Source: Emticicia sp. CRIBPO
GTDB lineage: Bacteria > Bacteroidota > Bacteroidia > Cytophagales > Spirosomataceae
Reading direction: 5' to 3'
NCBI RefSeq assembly: GCF_009905725.1
Contig: NZ_JAAAKV010000008.1
Span: forward strand, 248,001-312,000
Length of the DNA: 64,000 bases
Below are positions 35,078 through 43,261 of this stretch, in pieces; position 1 is the stretch's first letter; each line of letters starts with the position of its first letter. The notes below the pieces were generated by a model. The model ran no database searches, was not told the DNA's origin, and saw only the letters and a program-made list of their open reading frames with translations. Made by a program: the position numbers and the translations under genes.

Positions 35078-35125
35078 TCATTATTTTACGGTGAATGATT
35101 TTGTAAAAATGATTCCCGGATCATT
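35078..35125. promoter_or_regulatory. Two overlapping inverted repeats in the susC-araC promoter region
   Basis: TCATTATTTTAC (35078-35089) and GTAAAAATGA (35103-35112) form a long imperfect repeat. AATGAT (35108-35113) and ATCATT (35120-35125) form a perfect repeat around TCCCGG. They lie between the divergent susC and AraC genes, a plausible binding site for that regulator. Confidence 0.4.
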
Positions 35126-35148
35126 TGCCATATTAAACCCCTTAATGG

Positions 35149-36030
35149 ATGTCATCATTTACTCTGAATAAAGAAAAATCGGCTGAATTGCAGGCTTTTC
35201 CTTATATTATTGAGTTTGAGAGGGTCAAAAACTCCTCCATGAAACACCGTTGCTTCGAGGTAGAAAAGGTGAAGTATTTTTCAATTTATTTTTTCCTGGA
35301 GGGAAAATTTGAATGGATGGTCAATGATGCCATGCAGCACTTTTTCCCGAATGACGTCCTGATAGCCAAACCCAACGAAACACTGGGCAACAGGGAGGGT
35401 ATGCTGGAAGTAGGATTGTTTTATAAACTCTCCCTTGAAATTGAAAATTTTGATGAAGATGATGATTTTACCTTCGGAAAATGGACCAAACTGGCAGAGT
35501 CTGACATGAAGATCATCTGCAAGCTGCTGGCCCTTAAAAAACCGCTGATATTACAGGATTTCAGAAAGGGAATCGAGCTTTTTCAGAGCCTGGAATATGA
35601 ACTGATGAATGAAGAAATCGGGTATATAGTCAGGGTCAACTCGATTATTGAAGAAATGATCATTAAATCGGCCAGGGCGGTCAGCAAACAGGAAAGCCAC
35701 CGCTTTGATTTCCAGAAAATGTTTCAGAAACTTGACCTGATGCTCAGGGAAAACCTGTCACATCACTGGACTGTCGGTGAGATGGCCGGCGTGGTGGGTC
35801 TGGGTAATACCGCCTTTACGGAAAAACTGAAATACTATTCCGGTTTTTCGCCTTTAAACTACCTCATCAATTTAAGGATTTCAGAATCGATCAGGCTCCT
35901 CAAAACCACCAATATTTCAATGACGGAAATAGCTTTGGAAACAGGATTTTACTCCTCACAGCATTTTTCAACGACCTTTAAAAAACTAACCGGGTATTCC
36001 CCTAAAATTTACAGAAAAAACAGTTTGTGA
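35149..36030 (+). CDS. AraC-family transcriptional regulator
   Basis: The C-terminal 100 residues form the double helix-turn-helix of AraC: LSHHWTVGEMAGVVGLGNTA for the first, and ISMTEIALETGFYSSQHFST then FKKLTGYSPKIYRK for the second. The N-terminal 170 residues look like a cupin-type ligand domain (FSIYFFLEGKFEWMVNDAMQ). Length 293 residues, cytoplasmic. It is divergent from susC, and its stop codon is separated by one base from the kinase start, so regulator and kinase are translated together. Its likely role is induction of the susC/D locus by a sugar acid, which is inference from position. The start ATG at 35149 fits the family length. Confidence 0.88.
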   Translation: MSSFTLNKEKSAELQAFPYIIEFERVKNSSMKHRCFEVEKVKYFSIYFFLEGKFEWMVNDAMQHFFPNDVLIAKPNETLGNREGMLEVGLFYKLSLEIENFDEDDDFTFGKWTKLAESDMKIICKLLALKKPLILQDFRKGIELFQSLEYELMNEEIGYIVRVNSIIEEMIIKSARAVSKQESHRFDFQKMFQKLDLMLRENLSHHWTVGEMAGVVGLGNTAFTEKLKYYSGFSPLNYLINLRISESIRLLKTTNISMTEIALETGFYSSQHFSTTFKKLTGYSPKIYRKNSL

Positions 36031-36031
36031 T

Positions 36032-37552
36032 ATGGAATGTGTAATTACGATTGAAATTGGAACATCTGCGGCTAAGGTCGTGGCTTTTGATTACCACGGC
36101 AACGAGATTGTGTATAAAAAAGGTTCTTACCCGACATTTCACCCACAGCCGGACTTTAGTGAGCAGGATCCTGAACAGGTATTTATTACGGTACTTTTTG
36201 TGCTTAAGAGCATTCTTAACGATCCGGCATTCAATAAAAAATACGTGGTTACTTCCATTTGTCTGAGTTCGGCGATGCACAGCGTTTTGCCGGTCGATAA
36301 CAAGGGTGTACCGCTTGGAAACGCCATTATCTGGGCTGACAACCGGGCCGATGAAATTGCCAACGAACTTAAAAACTCATCCGTCGGCAAGCAGATTTAC
36401 CAGAATACGGGAACACCGATTCATGCGATGTCTCCCCTCGCTAAAATCACCTGGATTAAAAGACAGGACCCCAAAAGATTTGAAAAGACTTCCAGGTTCA
36501 TTTCGCTCAAGGAATATTTTATTTTCCAGCTCACCGGCGAATACATGATTGACTACAGTCTGGCGTCGGCTACAGGTTTTTTCAATTTCAATACGCTCGC
36601 CTGGGAAGAAGAATCGCTGAAGTTTGCGGGCGTGGATAAAAGCTATTTCTCGACCCCCGTCCCTATTTTTGATTCTTCGCTGAAAATCAAGGATACATTT
36701 ATCAAGTCGCTGAGGCTCCTGCCCAATACCCGGCTGATCATCGGAAGTACAGACGGCTGCCTGGCCACCCTGAGCTCAGGAGTGCTGAATGACAGGCAGG
36801 CCACCATCTCCATCACCTCAAGCGGAGCGGTAAGGACTGTAGGAAAAGAATGCCTGACAGATGAAAAAGGCCAGTTTTTTAATTATTTGCTGGATAAGAA
36901 TTTCTTTATTTCCGGCGGACCTACCAACAACGGTGGTGTGGCCTTTGAATGGGCAACCCGGCTGCTTGGCTATGTGGATGTCACCAACGAATTTGAAAGT
37001 TCATTCAATAAAATCCTGAACGAAGTGTCAAAAGTAAAACCCGGATCTGAAGGGGTGTTGTTTTTGCCCTATTTATTGGGAGAGCGGTCGCCGATCTGGA
37101 ATTCGGATGCCAGAGGCATGTTTTTCGGTCTGAATATCACGCACGAACCCAAGCATCTGATCAGGGCTACCATCGAAGGGATCATTTTTGAAATCCTGAG
37201 TATCGGCAATGCCATCCGCAAATACCGCAGTTTTGACTATCTGCATGTGACGGGAAGCTATGCTACGCACCCTTTCTGGGCACAATTGATTTCTGATATA
37301 TTCGGGATGACCGTTTCGGTGAGCAACTACAGGCAAAGCTCCAACCTGGGGGCTGCCATGGTGGCTTTGACTTCTATGGGGGTGTATGACAACCTGGAAT
37401 CAGCCGGCGACCTGGTCATCAAAGGAATAGACCTGCATCCTTCTATGGACAACAACAAAGTCTATGACAAATACCATAGGATTTTCGAAAGCCTGACCCA
37501 GAAACTCGGGGATGAATTTCACGAGATATCGAAATTGCAGAATAACGACTGA
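36032..37552 (+). CDS. FGGY-family carbohydrate kinase, gluconokinase type
   Basis: FGGY kinases phosphorylate sugars and sugar acids. This one resembles the gluconokinase group: GTSAAKVVAFD (residues 9-19) for the phosphate loop, DFSEQDPEQVF, IWADNRADEIA, GTPIHAMSPLAKITWIK (about residues 128-144), GSTDGCLATLSSGVL with the catalytic Asp, and TNNGGVAFEW. The likely reaction is gluconate to 6-phosphogluconate with ATP, feeding the pentose phosphate or Entner-Doudoroff route, but another aldonate is possible. Length 506, cytoplasmic. It overlaps translationally with the AraC gene (gap of one base) and ends at a strong bidirectional terminator. Confidence 0.85.
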   Translation: MECVITIEIGTSAAKVVAFDYHGNEIVYKKGSYPTFHPQPDFSEQDPEQVFITVLFVLKSILNDPAFNKKYVVTSICLSSAMHSVLPVDNKGVPLGNAIIWADNRADEIANELKNSSVGKQIYQNTGTPIHAMSPLAKITWIKRQDPKRFEKTSRFISLKEYFIFQLTGEYMIDYSLASATGFFNFNTLAWEEESLKFAGVDKSYFSTPVPIFDSSLKIKDTFIKSLRLLPNTRLIIGSTDGCLATLSSGVLNDRQATISITSSGAVRTVGKECLTDEKGQFFNYLLDKNFFISGGPTNNGGVAFEWATRLLGYVDVTNEFESSFNKILNEVSKVKPGSEGVLFLPYLLGERSPIWNSDARGMFFGLNITHEPKHLIRATIEGIIFEILSIGNAIRKYRSFDYLHVTGSYATHPFWAQLISDIFGMTVSVSNYRQSSNLGAAMVALTSMGVYDNLESAGDLVIKGIDLHPSMDNNKVYDKYHRIFESLTQKLGDEFHEISKLQNND

Positions 37553-37554
37553 TA

Positions 37555-37582
37555 AAAAAAGCTCCGGTAAGGAGCTTTTTTG
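37555..37582. terminator. Bidirectional terminator after the kinase gene
   Basis: AAAAAAGCTCC and GGAGCTTTTTT form the stem with a five-base loop, followed by further T. It can also stop the converging small gene at 37586. Confidence 0.9.
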
Positions 37583-37585
37583 TTT

Positions 37586-37828
37586 TTAATCAATGACGTC
37601 GATGATCATTTCGAAGTCGTCCTGCATTTCTTTGAACCTGTTGACTACTTTAAGGTAAAAAGTATCTCCCAGCATTTCTTCAATATCTTCTTCTCCCGAC
37701 ACATCCAATTCAGAAACTTTATATATTTGCTCGTACATTCCGGCCTCGAACTTAATGATGAACTTATTATTGAATGAATAAAGCGAGGTTTTGCAATAAT
37801 CATTCGGGATGTCTTTAACGTATCTCAT
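37586..37828 (-). CDS. Small conserved-type acidic protein of unknown function
   Basis: An 80-residue soluble acidic protein (MRYVKDIPNDYCKTSLYSFN at the start, EMQDDFEMIIDVID at the end) with no signal peptide or membrane segment. I do not recognise a named family. I accept it as a gene because it fills the space between a terminator and a divergent lipoprotein gene, has an ATG start with normal codon use, and has a mixed alpha/beta pattern that looks like a folded domain (NKFIIKFEAGMYEQIYKVSE). Its start is 30 bases from that of the divergent TPR lipoprotein, so the two may share a regulatory region. It may be a small adaptor or regulator; nothing shows its role. Confidence 0.65.
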   Translation of the reverse strand: MRYVKDIPNDYCKTSLYSFNNKFIIKFEAGMYEQIYKVSELDVSGEEDIEEMLGDTFYLKVVNRFKEMQDDFEMIIDVID

Positions 37829-37858
37829 GTTGTTTGTTGATTAATAATTTTCTGAATA

Positions 37859-38875
37859 ATGAAAAAAACTGTGCTTTATTGTTTAATTCTCATGACAATT
37901 TTTGCTTGCAAAAGTAAAGAAAAAAGTGAATCCGCAGAATTCTTTAAGCGTGCAAATTACCATTTTAAAAAGAATGAACTGGATAAAGCCCTTTCTTTTT
38001 TTAATGAAGCCATTGAAAAAACACCTGATTTTTCGGATGCCTATAATAACCGGGGCGTGCTTTACCTGAGGCTCGACCAGCTGAAAGAAGCACAGGCAGA
38101 TTTTGAAAAAGCCCTGCAAATCGACCCTGATTTTACACAGGCCCGGTTTAACCTGGCCAAGTTGTACAGCGAGATCGGGAAAACAGAAGAAAGTAATGCC
38201 CTTTTCAGTGAAATCGCTAAGGATTATAAAGACTCATCGGATTATCATAACTTTTACGGACAGAATTTCGTGCGGATGAATAAAACGACGGAGGCCCTGG
38301 AGTCACTGAACAAATCGATTCAGCTCAATCCGAAAAATGTGGAAGCCCTGACAAACATCGGTTATGTTTATTTTCTGCAAAATGACCTGAAAATATCCAA
38401 AGAATACCTGAACAAGGCCCTGGCCATCAAACCGGGTTTCGGATTTGCCCTGAATAACCTCGCCGTGATATCCGAAAAAGAAAATGACCTTAAAAAAGCG
38501 ATCGATCTTGGCAAAAAAGCTTTATTGAGCGATCCCACCTCGATCATCTATCTGAACAACCTGACTTTGTTCTCATTTATTGATAACGACCTTAAAGCAG
38601 GAAATGAGTACCTGCAGCAGGCCCTCAAGATTGATGATAAAAACCCTTACACCCGCAGAAACGAAGCTATAAGTAGCTTTTTGTCAGGGGATTATCAGAA
38701 ATCGAAGATTATACTGACAGAAATTGAAGATAAAAACCCTGAAGTGGATTATGTTTATTTCTACCTGGGACTGGTTTCTCAGAAACTCAATGAAAAAGAT
38801 CAGGCTTGTAAGTTTTTCAGTACGGGTCAGAAGTTAAAAGATGGAAAATCAGCAGATTATCTCAAAGGATGTTAA
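37859..38875 (+). CDS. Tetratricopeptide-repeat lipoprotein
   Basis: The N-terminus MKKTVLYCLILMTIFACKSK is a lipoprotein signal with Cys17 as the lipid-bearing residue (lipobox IFAC). From residue 25 to the end there are TPR units, for example DKALSFFNEAIEKTPDFSDA and TEALESLNKSIQLNPKNVEA, eight or so in total. It is a scaffold protein on the periplasmic side of the outer (or inner) membrane, with no enzyme motif. Length 338 residues. A convergent terminator separates it from the M3 peptidase gene. It is divergent from a small gene with a 30-base gap. No partner can be named from the context. Confidence 0.85.
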   Translation: MKKTVLYCLILMTIFACKSKEKSESAEFFKRANYHFKKNELDKALSFFNEAIEKTPDFSDAYNNRGVLYLRLDQLKEAQADFEKALQIDPDFTQARFNLAKLYSEIGKTEESNALFSEIAKDYKDSSDYHNFYGQNFVRMNKTTEALESLNKSIQLNPKNVEALTNIGYVYFLQNDLKISKEYLNKALAIKPGFGFALNNLAVISEKENDLKKAIDLGKKALLSDPTSIIYLNNLTLFSFIDNDLKAGNEYLQQALKIDDKNPYTRRNEAISSFLSGDYQKSKIILTEIEDKNPEVDYVYFYLGLVSQKLNEKDQACKFFSTGQKLKDGKSADYLKGC

Positions 38876-38880
38876 AAATA

Positions 38881-38906
38881 TAAGCCGGTAGTTTGCTACC
38901 GGCTTA
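38881..38906. terminator. Convergent terminator between TPR lipoprotein and M3 peptidase
   Basis: TAAGCCGGTAG and CTACCGGCTTA form a perfect 11-bp stem with the loop TTTG, flanked by A and T rich sequence. Confidence 0.8.
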
Positions 38907-38912
38907 AAATAC

Positions 38913-40955
38913 TCAGTTATTTTCCAGCAAGCCGGACCGTTTAAACATGGCCTCTGCTTTCGGGGCTCTTCCTCTGAACTTCCTGTACAGCTCCATCGGT
39001 TTCTCGCTTCCGCCTTTTGATAAGATATTGTCTCTGAATGATTCAGCTACTTCTTTGTTGAAAATTCCTTTTTCTTTAAACAACTCAAAAGCATCTGCAT
39101 CCAGCACCTCCGACCACTTGTAACTATAATACCCGGCAGAATATCCGCCCGAGAAAATATGACTGAAGGCCGTGCTGACAGAAATACCCTCTACTTTCGG
39201 ATAAACGGCGGCTCCAGTGTCATTTTTAGCTTCAAATTCTTCAATGCTTTCATTATCTGGTGCTTTGCTGTGCCATTTCATGTCAATGGTACCCAGGCCC
39301 AACTGCCTGATGTTGCCAAGACCGGCCATAAAATTAGAGCTGTCCTTTATTTTCCGGATGTACTCATCAGGAATGAGCTCACCTGTTTCGTAATGTCTGG
39401 CAAAAAGCTTCAGTACTTCGGGCTCAGCTGCAAAATTTTCCATGATCTGGCTCGGAAGCTCCACAAAATCCCAGGCTACACTTGTGCCTGACAGCGAAGA
39501 ATACTTGCCTTTGGCCAGCATAGCGTGCAACGCATGGCCGAATTCATGGAACAATGTCGTCACTTCATTGAAAGTCAGTAAAGAAGGTTTGGTTTCTGTC
39601 GGACGCGAAAAATTGCAGACATTGACCACATGCGGACGAAACTCCACCCCGTTCTCTATCCATTGACTCTGAATCGTATTGTTCCAGGCTCCTGCCCTTT
39701 TACCGGTCCGCGGGAAATAGTCTCCGTACCAAACCGACAATAATTCTCCGTTTTCATCAAAAACTTCGAAGGCTTTTACTTCATCATGCCAGCCGGCGAT
39801 ATCCGGATTTTCTTTGAAAGTAATGCCATAAAGCTTGTCTGCCAGTGTAAATATGCCTTCTAAAACGTTTTCCAGCTTAAAATACGGCTTCAATAACTCG
39901 TCATTGATGGCAAATTTCTCTTTTTTGAGTTTTTCGGAATAGTACGAAACATCCCATCTCTGAAGTTTTTCGTCCTGAAAGCCATTATTTCGAGCGTATA
40001 TGGTCAGTTCATCCAGTTCTTTGGCTGCAGCCGGTTCGGCATATTGCCTGATATCGGCCAGAAAATCCTCAACGATCTTCACTGAATCAGCCATTCTTTC
40101 TTCCAGGATATAATCAGCCCAGGTTTTATAACCCAACAGCCTGGCTTTTTCATATCTCAGTTTTACGATCTGATATACATTTTCCTGGTTGTCATTCTTA
40201 TTCCCCAGGTATCCCCTTGAATTAAAAGCCATGAAAAGTTCTTTTCTCAGCTCTCTGTTTTCAGCATACTGCATAAAAGGCAGATAGCTCGGAGCCTGCA
40301 GCGTTATGATCCAGCCTTCTTTCTGCTGGCTGGCTGCTGTAGCTTTTGCTGCCTCTTTTGCAAAGTCAGGTAAACCCGTTAAATCGCTTTCCTGTGTAAT
40401 ATGAAGGGCATATTCGTTGGTTTCATGTAGCACATTTTCAGAAAAACTGATGGACAGCTGAGAAAGTTCTTTATTGATTTCCCTGAATCTTTCCTTGTCT
40501 TTTTCATCAAGATTGGCCCCGTTTCTGGCAAAACCCTTGTAAGTGTTATCGAGGAGCATTTTACTTTCCTGGTCAAGTTTGAGATGATCCATTTGTTCCC
40601 AAACGGCCTTCACCCTCTTAAAAAGCTCAGGGTTAAGAGAAATGTCGTTCGAAAACTCTGTCAGCAGTGGAGAGGCTTCTCTCACATTGTTCTGAATTTC
40701 AGGACTGGTTTCGGCACCGTTCAGATGAAAAAGGATGTGACTGACTTTGTTTAGCAGCTGCCCCGAATGCTCCAAAGCCAGGATCGTATTCTCAAAATCA
40801 GGCTGATCAGTGTTATTGACAATGGTTTCTATTTCCTTCTTACCTTCTTCTATCGCCATTTTAATAGCAGGAATGAAATGTTCGGGTTTGATTTTGTCGT
40901 AAGGGGCGGTTTGATGTAAAGTATCAAAGGAGTTTAAAAGAGGATTATCAGACAT
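38913..40955 (-). CDS. M3-family oligopeptidase (oligopeptidase A / dipeptidyl carboxypeptidase type)
   Basis: M3 enzymes are zinc metallopeptidases that cut short peptides in a closed cavity. The zinc motif H470-E-F-G-H474 lies in FHEFGHALHAML, and the third ligand is the Glu about 25 residues further on (VELPSQIMENFA). The opening NSFDTLHQTAPYDKIKPEHF and KIKDSSNFMAGLGNIRQLGL are typical of the PrlC/Dcp group. Length 680 is normal. There is no signal peptide, so it is probably cytoplasmic, degrading imported or signal peptides. It stands alone with terminators on its 3' side. Confidence 0.93.
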   Translation of the reverse strand: MSDNPLLNSFDTLHQTAPYDKIKPEHFIPAIKMAIEEGKKEIETIVNNTDQPDFENTILALEHSGQLLNKVSHILFHLNGAETSPEIQNNVREASPLLTEFSNDISLNPELFKRVKAVWEQMDHLKLDQESKMLLDNTYKGFARNGANLDEKDKERFREINKELSQLSISFSENVLHETNEYALHITQESDLTGLPDFAKEAAKATAASQQKEGWIITLQAPSYLPFMQYAENRELRKELFMAFNSRGYLGNKNDNQENVYQIVKLRYEKARLLGYKTWADYILEERMADSVKIVEDFLADIRQYAEPAAAKELDELTIYARNNGFQDEKLQRWDVSYYSEKLKKEKFAINDELLKPYFKLENVLEGIFTLADKLYGITFKENPDIAGWHDEVKAFEVFDENGELLSVWYGDYFPRTGKRAGAWNNTIQSQWIENGVEFRPHVVNVCNFSRPTETKPSLLTFNEVTTLFHEFGHALHAMLAKGKYSSLSGTSVAWDFVELPSQIMENFAAEPEVLKLFARHYETGELIPDEYIRKIKDSSNFMAGLGNIRQLGLGTIDMKWHSKAPDNESIEEFEAKNDTGAAVYPKVEGISVSTAFSHIFSGGYSAGYYSYKWSEVLDADAFELFKEKGIFNKEVAESFRDNILSKGGSEKPMELYRKFRGRAPKAEAMFKRSGLLENN

Positions 40956-41188
40956 AATTTCTGTTTTTTGTCAAAGGCAAGCTTCATGCTCACCGGGATT
41001 ATTTTTATGGATAACATTAAAAGTCCGGATAATAGTTTTGATCCGGGCAACAATAATTCAGGACGTGAAAATAAGTCTTACTTTGAAATTTCCCTGTTTC
41101 CGGACCAGGGAAACATAAAAATTCTGATTCCGTATGAAATGAAATATCCAATAAAGCTGCAATAAATTCTCATATTGTAAATAAAATG

Positions 41189-41229
41189 CGAAAAAAAAGC
41201 CGGAAAAGGAGAATTTCCTGATCCGGCTT
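41189..41229 (-). terminator. Terminator of the propeller/azurin operon
   Basis: AAGCCGGA (41197-41204) and TCCGGCTT (41222-41229) form the stem, and on the minus strand a run of eight T follows. Confidence 0.85.
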
Positions 41230-41251
41230 CATCATAGGTTAGTGTATTAAA

Positions 41252-43255
41252 TTATCTGACTCTGATGGTTCCCTGCATTAAAGTGTAGTGGCCCGGGAAT
41301 GTACAAACAAAAGTGTAATTTCCAGGCTTCGACGGAGCCGTGAAATAGATCGTCTCAGAAGTCTCAGGTTCAAGAATCGCAGAATGGAACAAAACTTCTT
41401 CCAGATCCGGAACATAGTTTTTAGTGGCTCCTTCCAGTCCCAGTTCAAAAGCCGCCATACCTACTTTATCCACCGTACCCGGTTTAAGGATCAGTAAATT
41501 ATGAAGCATATCGTCGTTGTTGTTAAACTGCAACCTGATCTTTGCTCCTGCTTTTACCTGTATTTTATCGATATCAAATTTTAAACCCGGTTTTGTACCG
41601 ATTTTGATGGTCTGATCAACGACACCATTCCACTCAGCCGGCATCACCACGATTCTTTTGGCAGAATTGGCTGCTTTGGCGTCTGTTTTGGGCATATTGG
41701 CATGCTGGCTGTGATCCACAGCAGCTACTTTTTCTTTTACGGCATATTTTACAACATCCAGTTTCGGAGCCACAGTGCTGATCTGGTTCAGGGTATAGTA
41801 CCCTACATTGTGCAGCAACGGCTGGTTGGCCTTGTTCTGAACACCTTCCAGTTTGAACTCATGGATGTAGCCCAGACGAAGTGAATCCATTACTAATCTT
41901 GCACTTAAACCGTCTTCGGCTACCTGGATGGCCTTGATTTTCAATTTCATGGAATTGATGATCGGGCTTCCGTAAAAATGATGATACTTGTAAGTGAAGC
42001 TGTTCAGTTCATAACTTTCAGGGTTAAGGGCCGTTTCTTTGTTGACTTCCTGGGTAAATTCCAGGAGGAAACCATCCGGCATCGATTTGATCGTTTTGAT
42101 CTCGAAAGGCGTTTTGCCTGTCCAGGCCAGTCTCTGCAGGCCAAACTTGTCTTTACCGGTAGAAGACCATCCGCGACTGGTCATCCCGACAAACATGGAT
42201 CCGTCAATACCCCATTTCATTCTCAGGATACCCGAACTGAAACCTTCTCTGAACGGGAAACAAGCTCCCTGGTACACACCATTTACTTTTTCAAGGTACA
42301 TTCTCATGATCTTGCTGTGTCCCTGGTCGCCGACAAACATTTGTCCATCAAAAGGTCCGAATTTACCGTCATTGCCGCTTTCGATGATGTCTGAAAGTGA
42401 AATTCCCATCAATGTATGCGGGAACCACACTGCAGGAGGCTTGATGCCCGGTACTCTTTTGGCTACATCATAAAGCGGTTCGCCCGTATCCGGAATATCG
42501 CTTACTTTCAGTTTCACCGGTGAGCCTTCTTCGCCTGACCACAACAAACCTGATGGGTTTCCGGCAAAATCACCTTTTTCAAGATGGGTAATACGGCCTG
42601 AACCTACCCAGTCACCCTGGTTTTCAGTGTAAAAAATATCTCCGGCTTTGTTGAGTCCGAATCCTGCAGGCGAACGAAGTCCTGTAGCCCACGGCGTCAT
42701 TTTACCGTCCGGGGTCATTCTCAGCATCCAGCCTCTCCATTTTGATAAACTGGCTCCTCTTCCGATCCAGTCAAGGTTCAGCGTAAAAATCATATCGCCA
42801 TCCGGCATTTCCAGCGGTCCGTAAGAATACTGGTGGTAGTTACCCGATAAAGGCCATTTGTAGAAAGTCTGGTATTCATCTGTGATGTTGTCGCCGTTCA
42901 GGTCATTCAGAATGGTAACTTCACCCCTTTGGGTTACCCAAAGCTTGTTTTTCAGGTAGTTTAGACCCAGAGCTTCATGTAATCCTTCTGCGATTTTTTT
43001 GTAGCTCGGCATGCTGTTATTCAGCATATAAGGGTTTTTGATCATCCAGACATCACCTCTCCTGGTCGATGCCGCCAGGTTTCCTTCCGGAAGAATGGCC
43101 AGCCCGCCCACTTCAAGCTCAAGGCCCTCAGGTGAAGGAATAGTGATGATCTTATAGAAATCGTCTTCTGTCAAAGGCCTGTTCTGTGCTGAAGCCACTC
43201 CGCCGAAAAGCAGAATGCCCGCCATAAATCCCTTTATTAAAGTTCTTTTTTGCAT
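41252..43255 (-). CDS. Secreted sugar-dehydrogenase-like beta-propeller fused to an azurin-type copper domain
   Basis: A signal peptide (about residues 1-24, ending GVASAQ) leads into a propeller of the sorbosone/PQQ-dependent dehydrogenase type, with EVGGLAILPEGNLAASTRRG and WATGLRSPAGFGLNKAGDIF as recurrent blade motifs. The C-terminal 125 residues are a cupredoxin: the copper ligands are a His in DMLHNLLIL and the Cys, His and Met of FVCTFPGHYTLMQG, a type 1 (blue) copper site like azurin or auracyanin. So the protein may oxidise a sugar and pass electrons to its own copper centre. Length 667 residues. No heme-binding CxxCH is seen. It follows a DUF1080/PA14 gene with a 6-base gap and is the last gene of that operon. 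Confidence 0.8.
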   Translation of the reverse strand: MQKRTLIKGFMAGILLFGGVASAQNRPLTEDDFYKIITIPSPEGLELEVGGLAILPEGNLAASTRRGDVWMIKNPYMLNNSMPSYKKIAEGLHEALGLNYLKNKLWVTQRGEVTILNDLNGDNITDEYQTFYKWPLSGNYHQYSYGPLEMPDGDMIFTLNLDWIGRGASLSKWRGWMLRMTPDGKMTPWATGLRSPAGFGLNKAGDIFYTENQGDWVGSGRITHLEKGDFAGNPSGLLWSGEEGSPVKLKVSDIPDTGEPLYDVAKRVPGIKPPAVWFPHTLMGISLSDIIESGNDGKFGPFDGQMFVGDQGHSKIMRMYLEKVNGVYQGACFPFREGFSSGILRMKWGIDGSMFVGMTSRGWSSTGKDKFGLQRLAWTGKTPFEIKTIKSMPDGFLLEFTQEVNKETALNPESYELNSFTYKYHHFYGSPIINSMKLKIKAIQVAEDGLSARLVMDSLRLGYIHEFKLEGVQNKANQPLLHNVGYYTLNQISTVAPKLDVVKYAVKEKVAAVDHSQHANMPKTDAKAANSAKRIVVMPAEWNGVVDQTIKIGTKPGLKFDIDKIQVKAGAKIRLQFNNNDDMLHNLLILKPGTVDKVGMAAFELGLEGATKNYVPDLEEVLFHSAILEPETSETIYFTAPSKPGNYTFVCTFPGHYTLMQGTIRVR

Positions 43256-43261
43256 AATATA

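Noticed and set aside
40968-41165. Short plus-strand frame that could encode a 52-residue protein (MDNIKSPDNSFDPGNN) from the ATG at 41007
   Set aside because: It has no clear promoter or ribosome site and no recognisable domain. It may be a real small gene, but I cannot support it.
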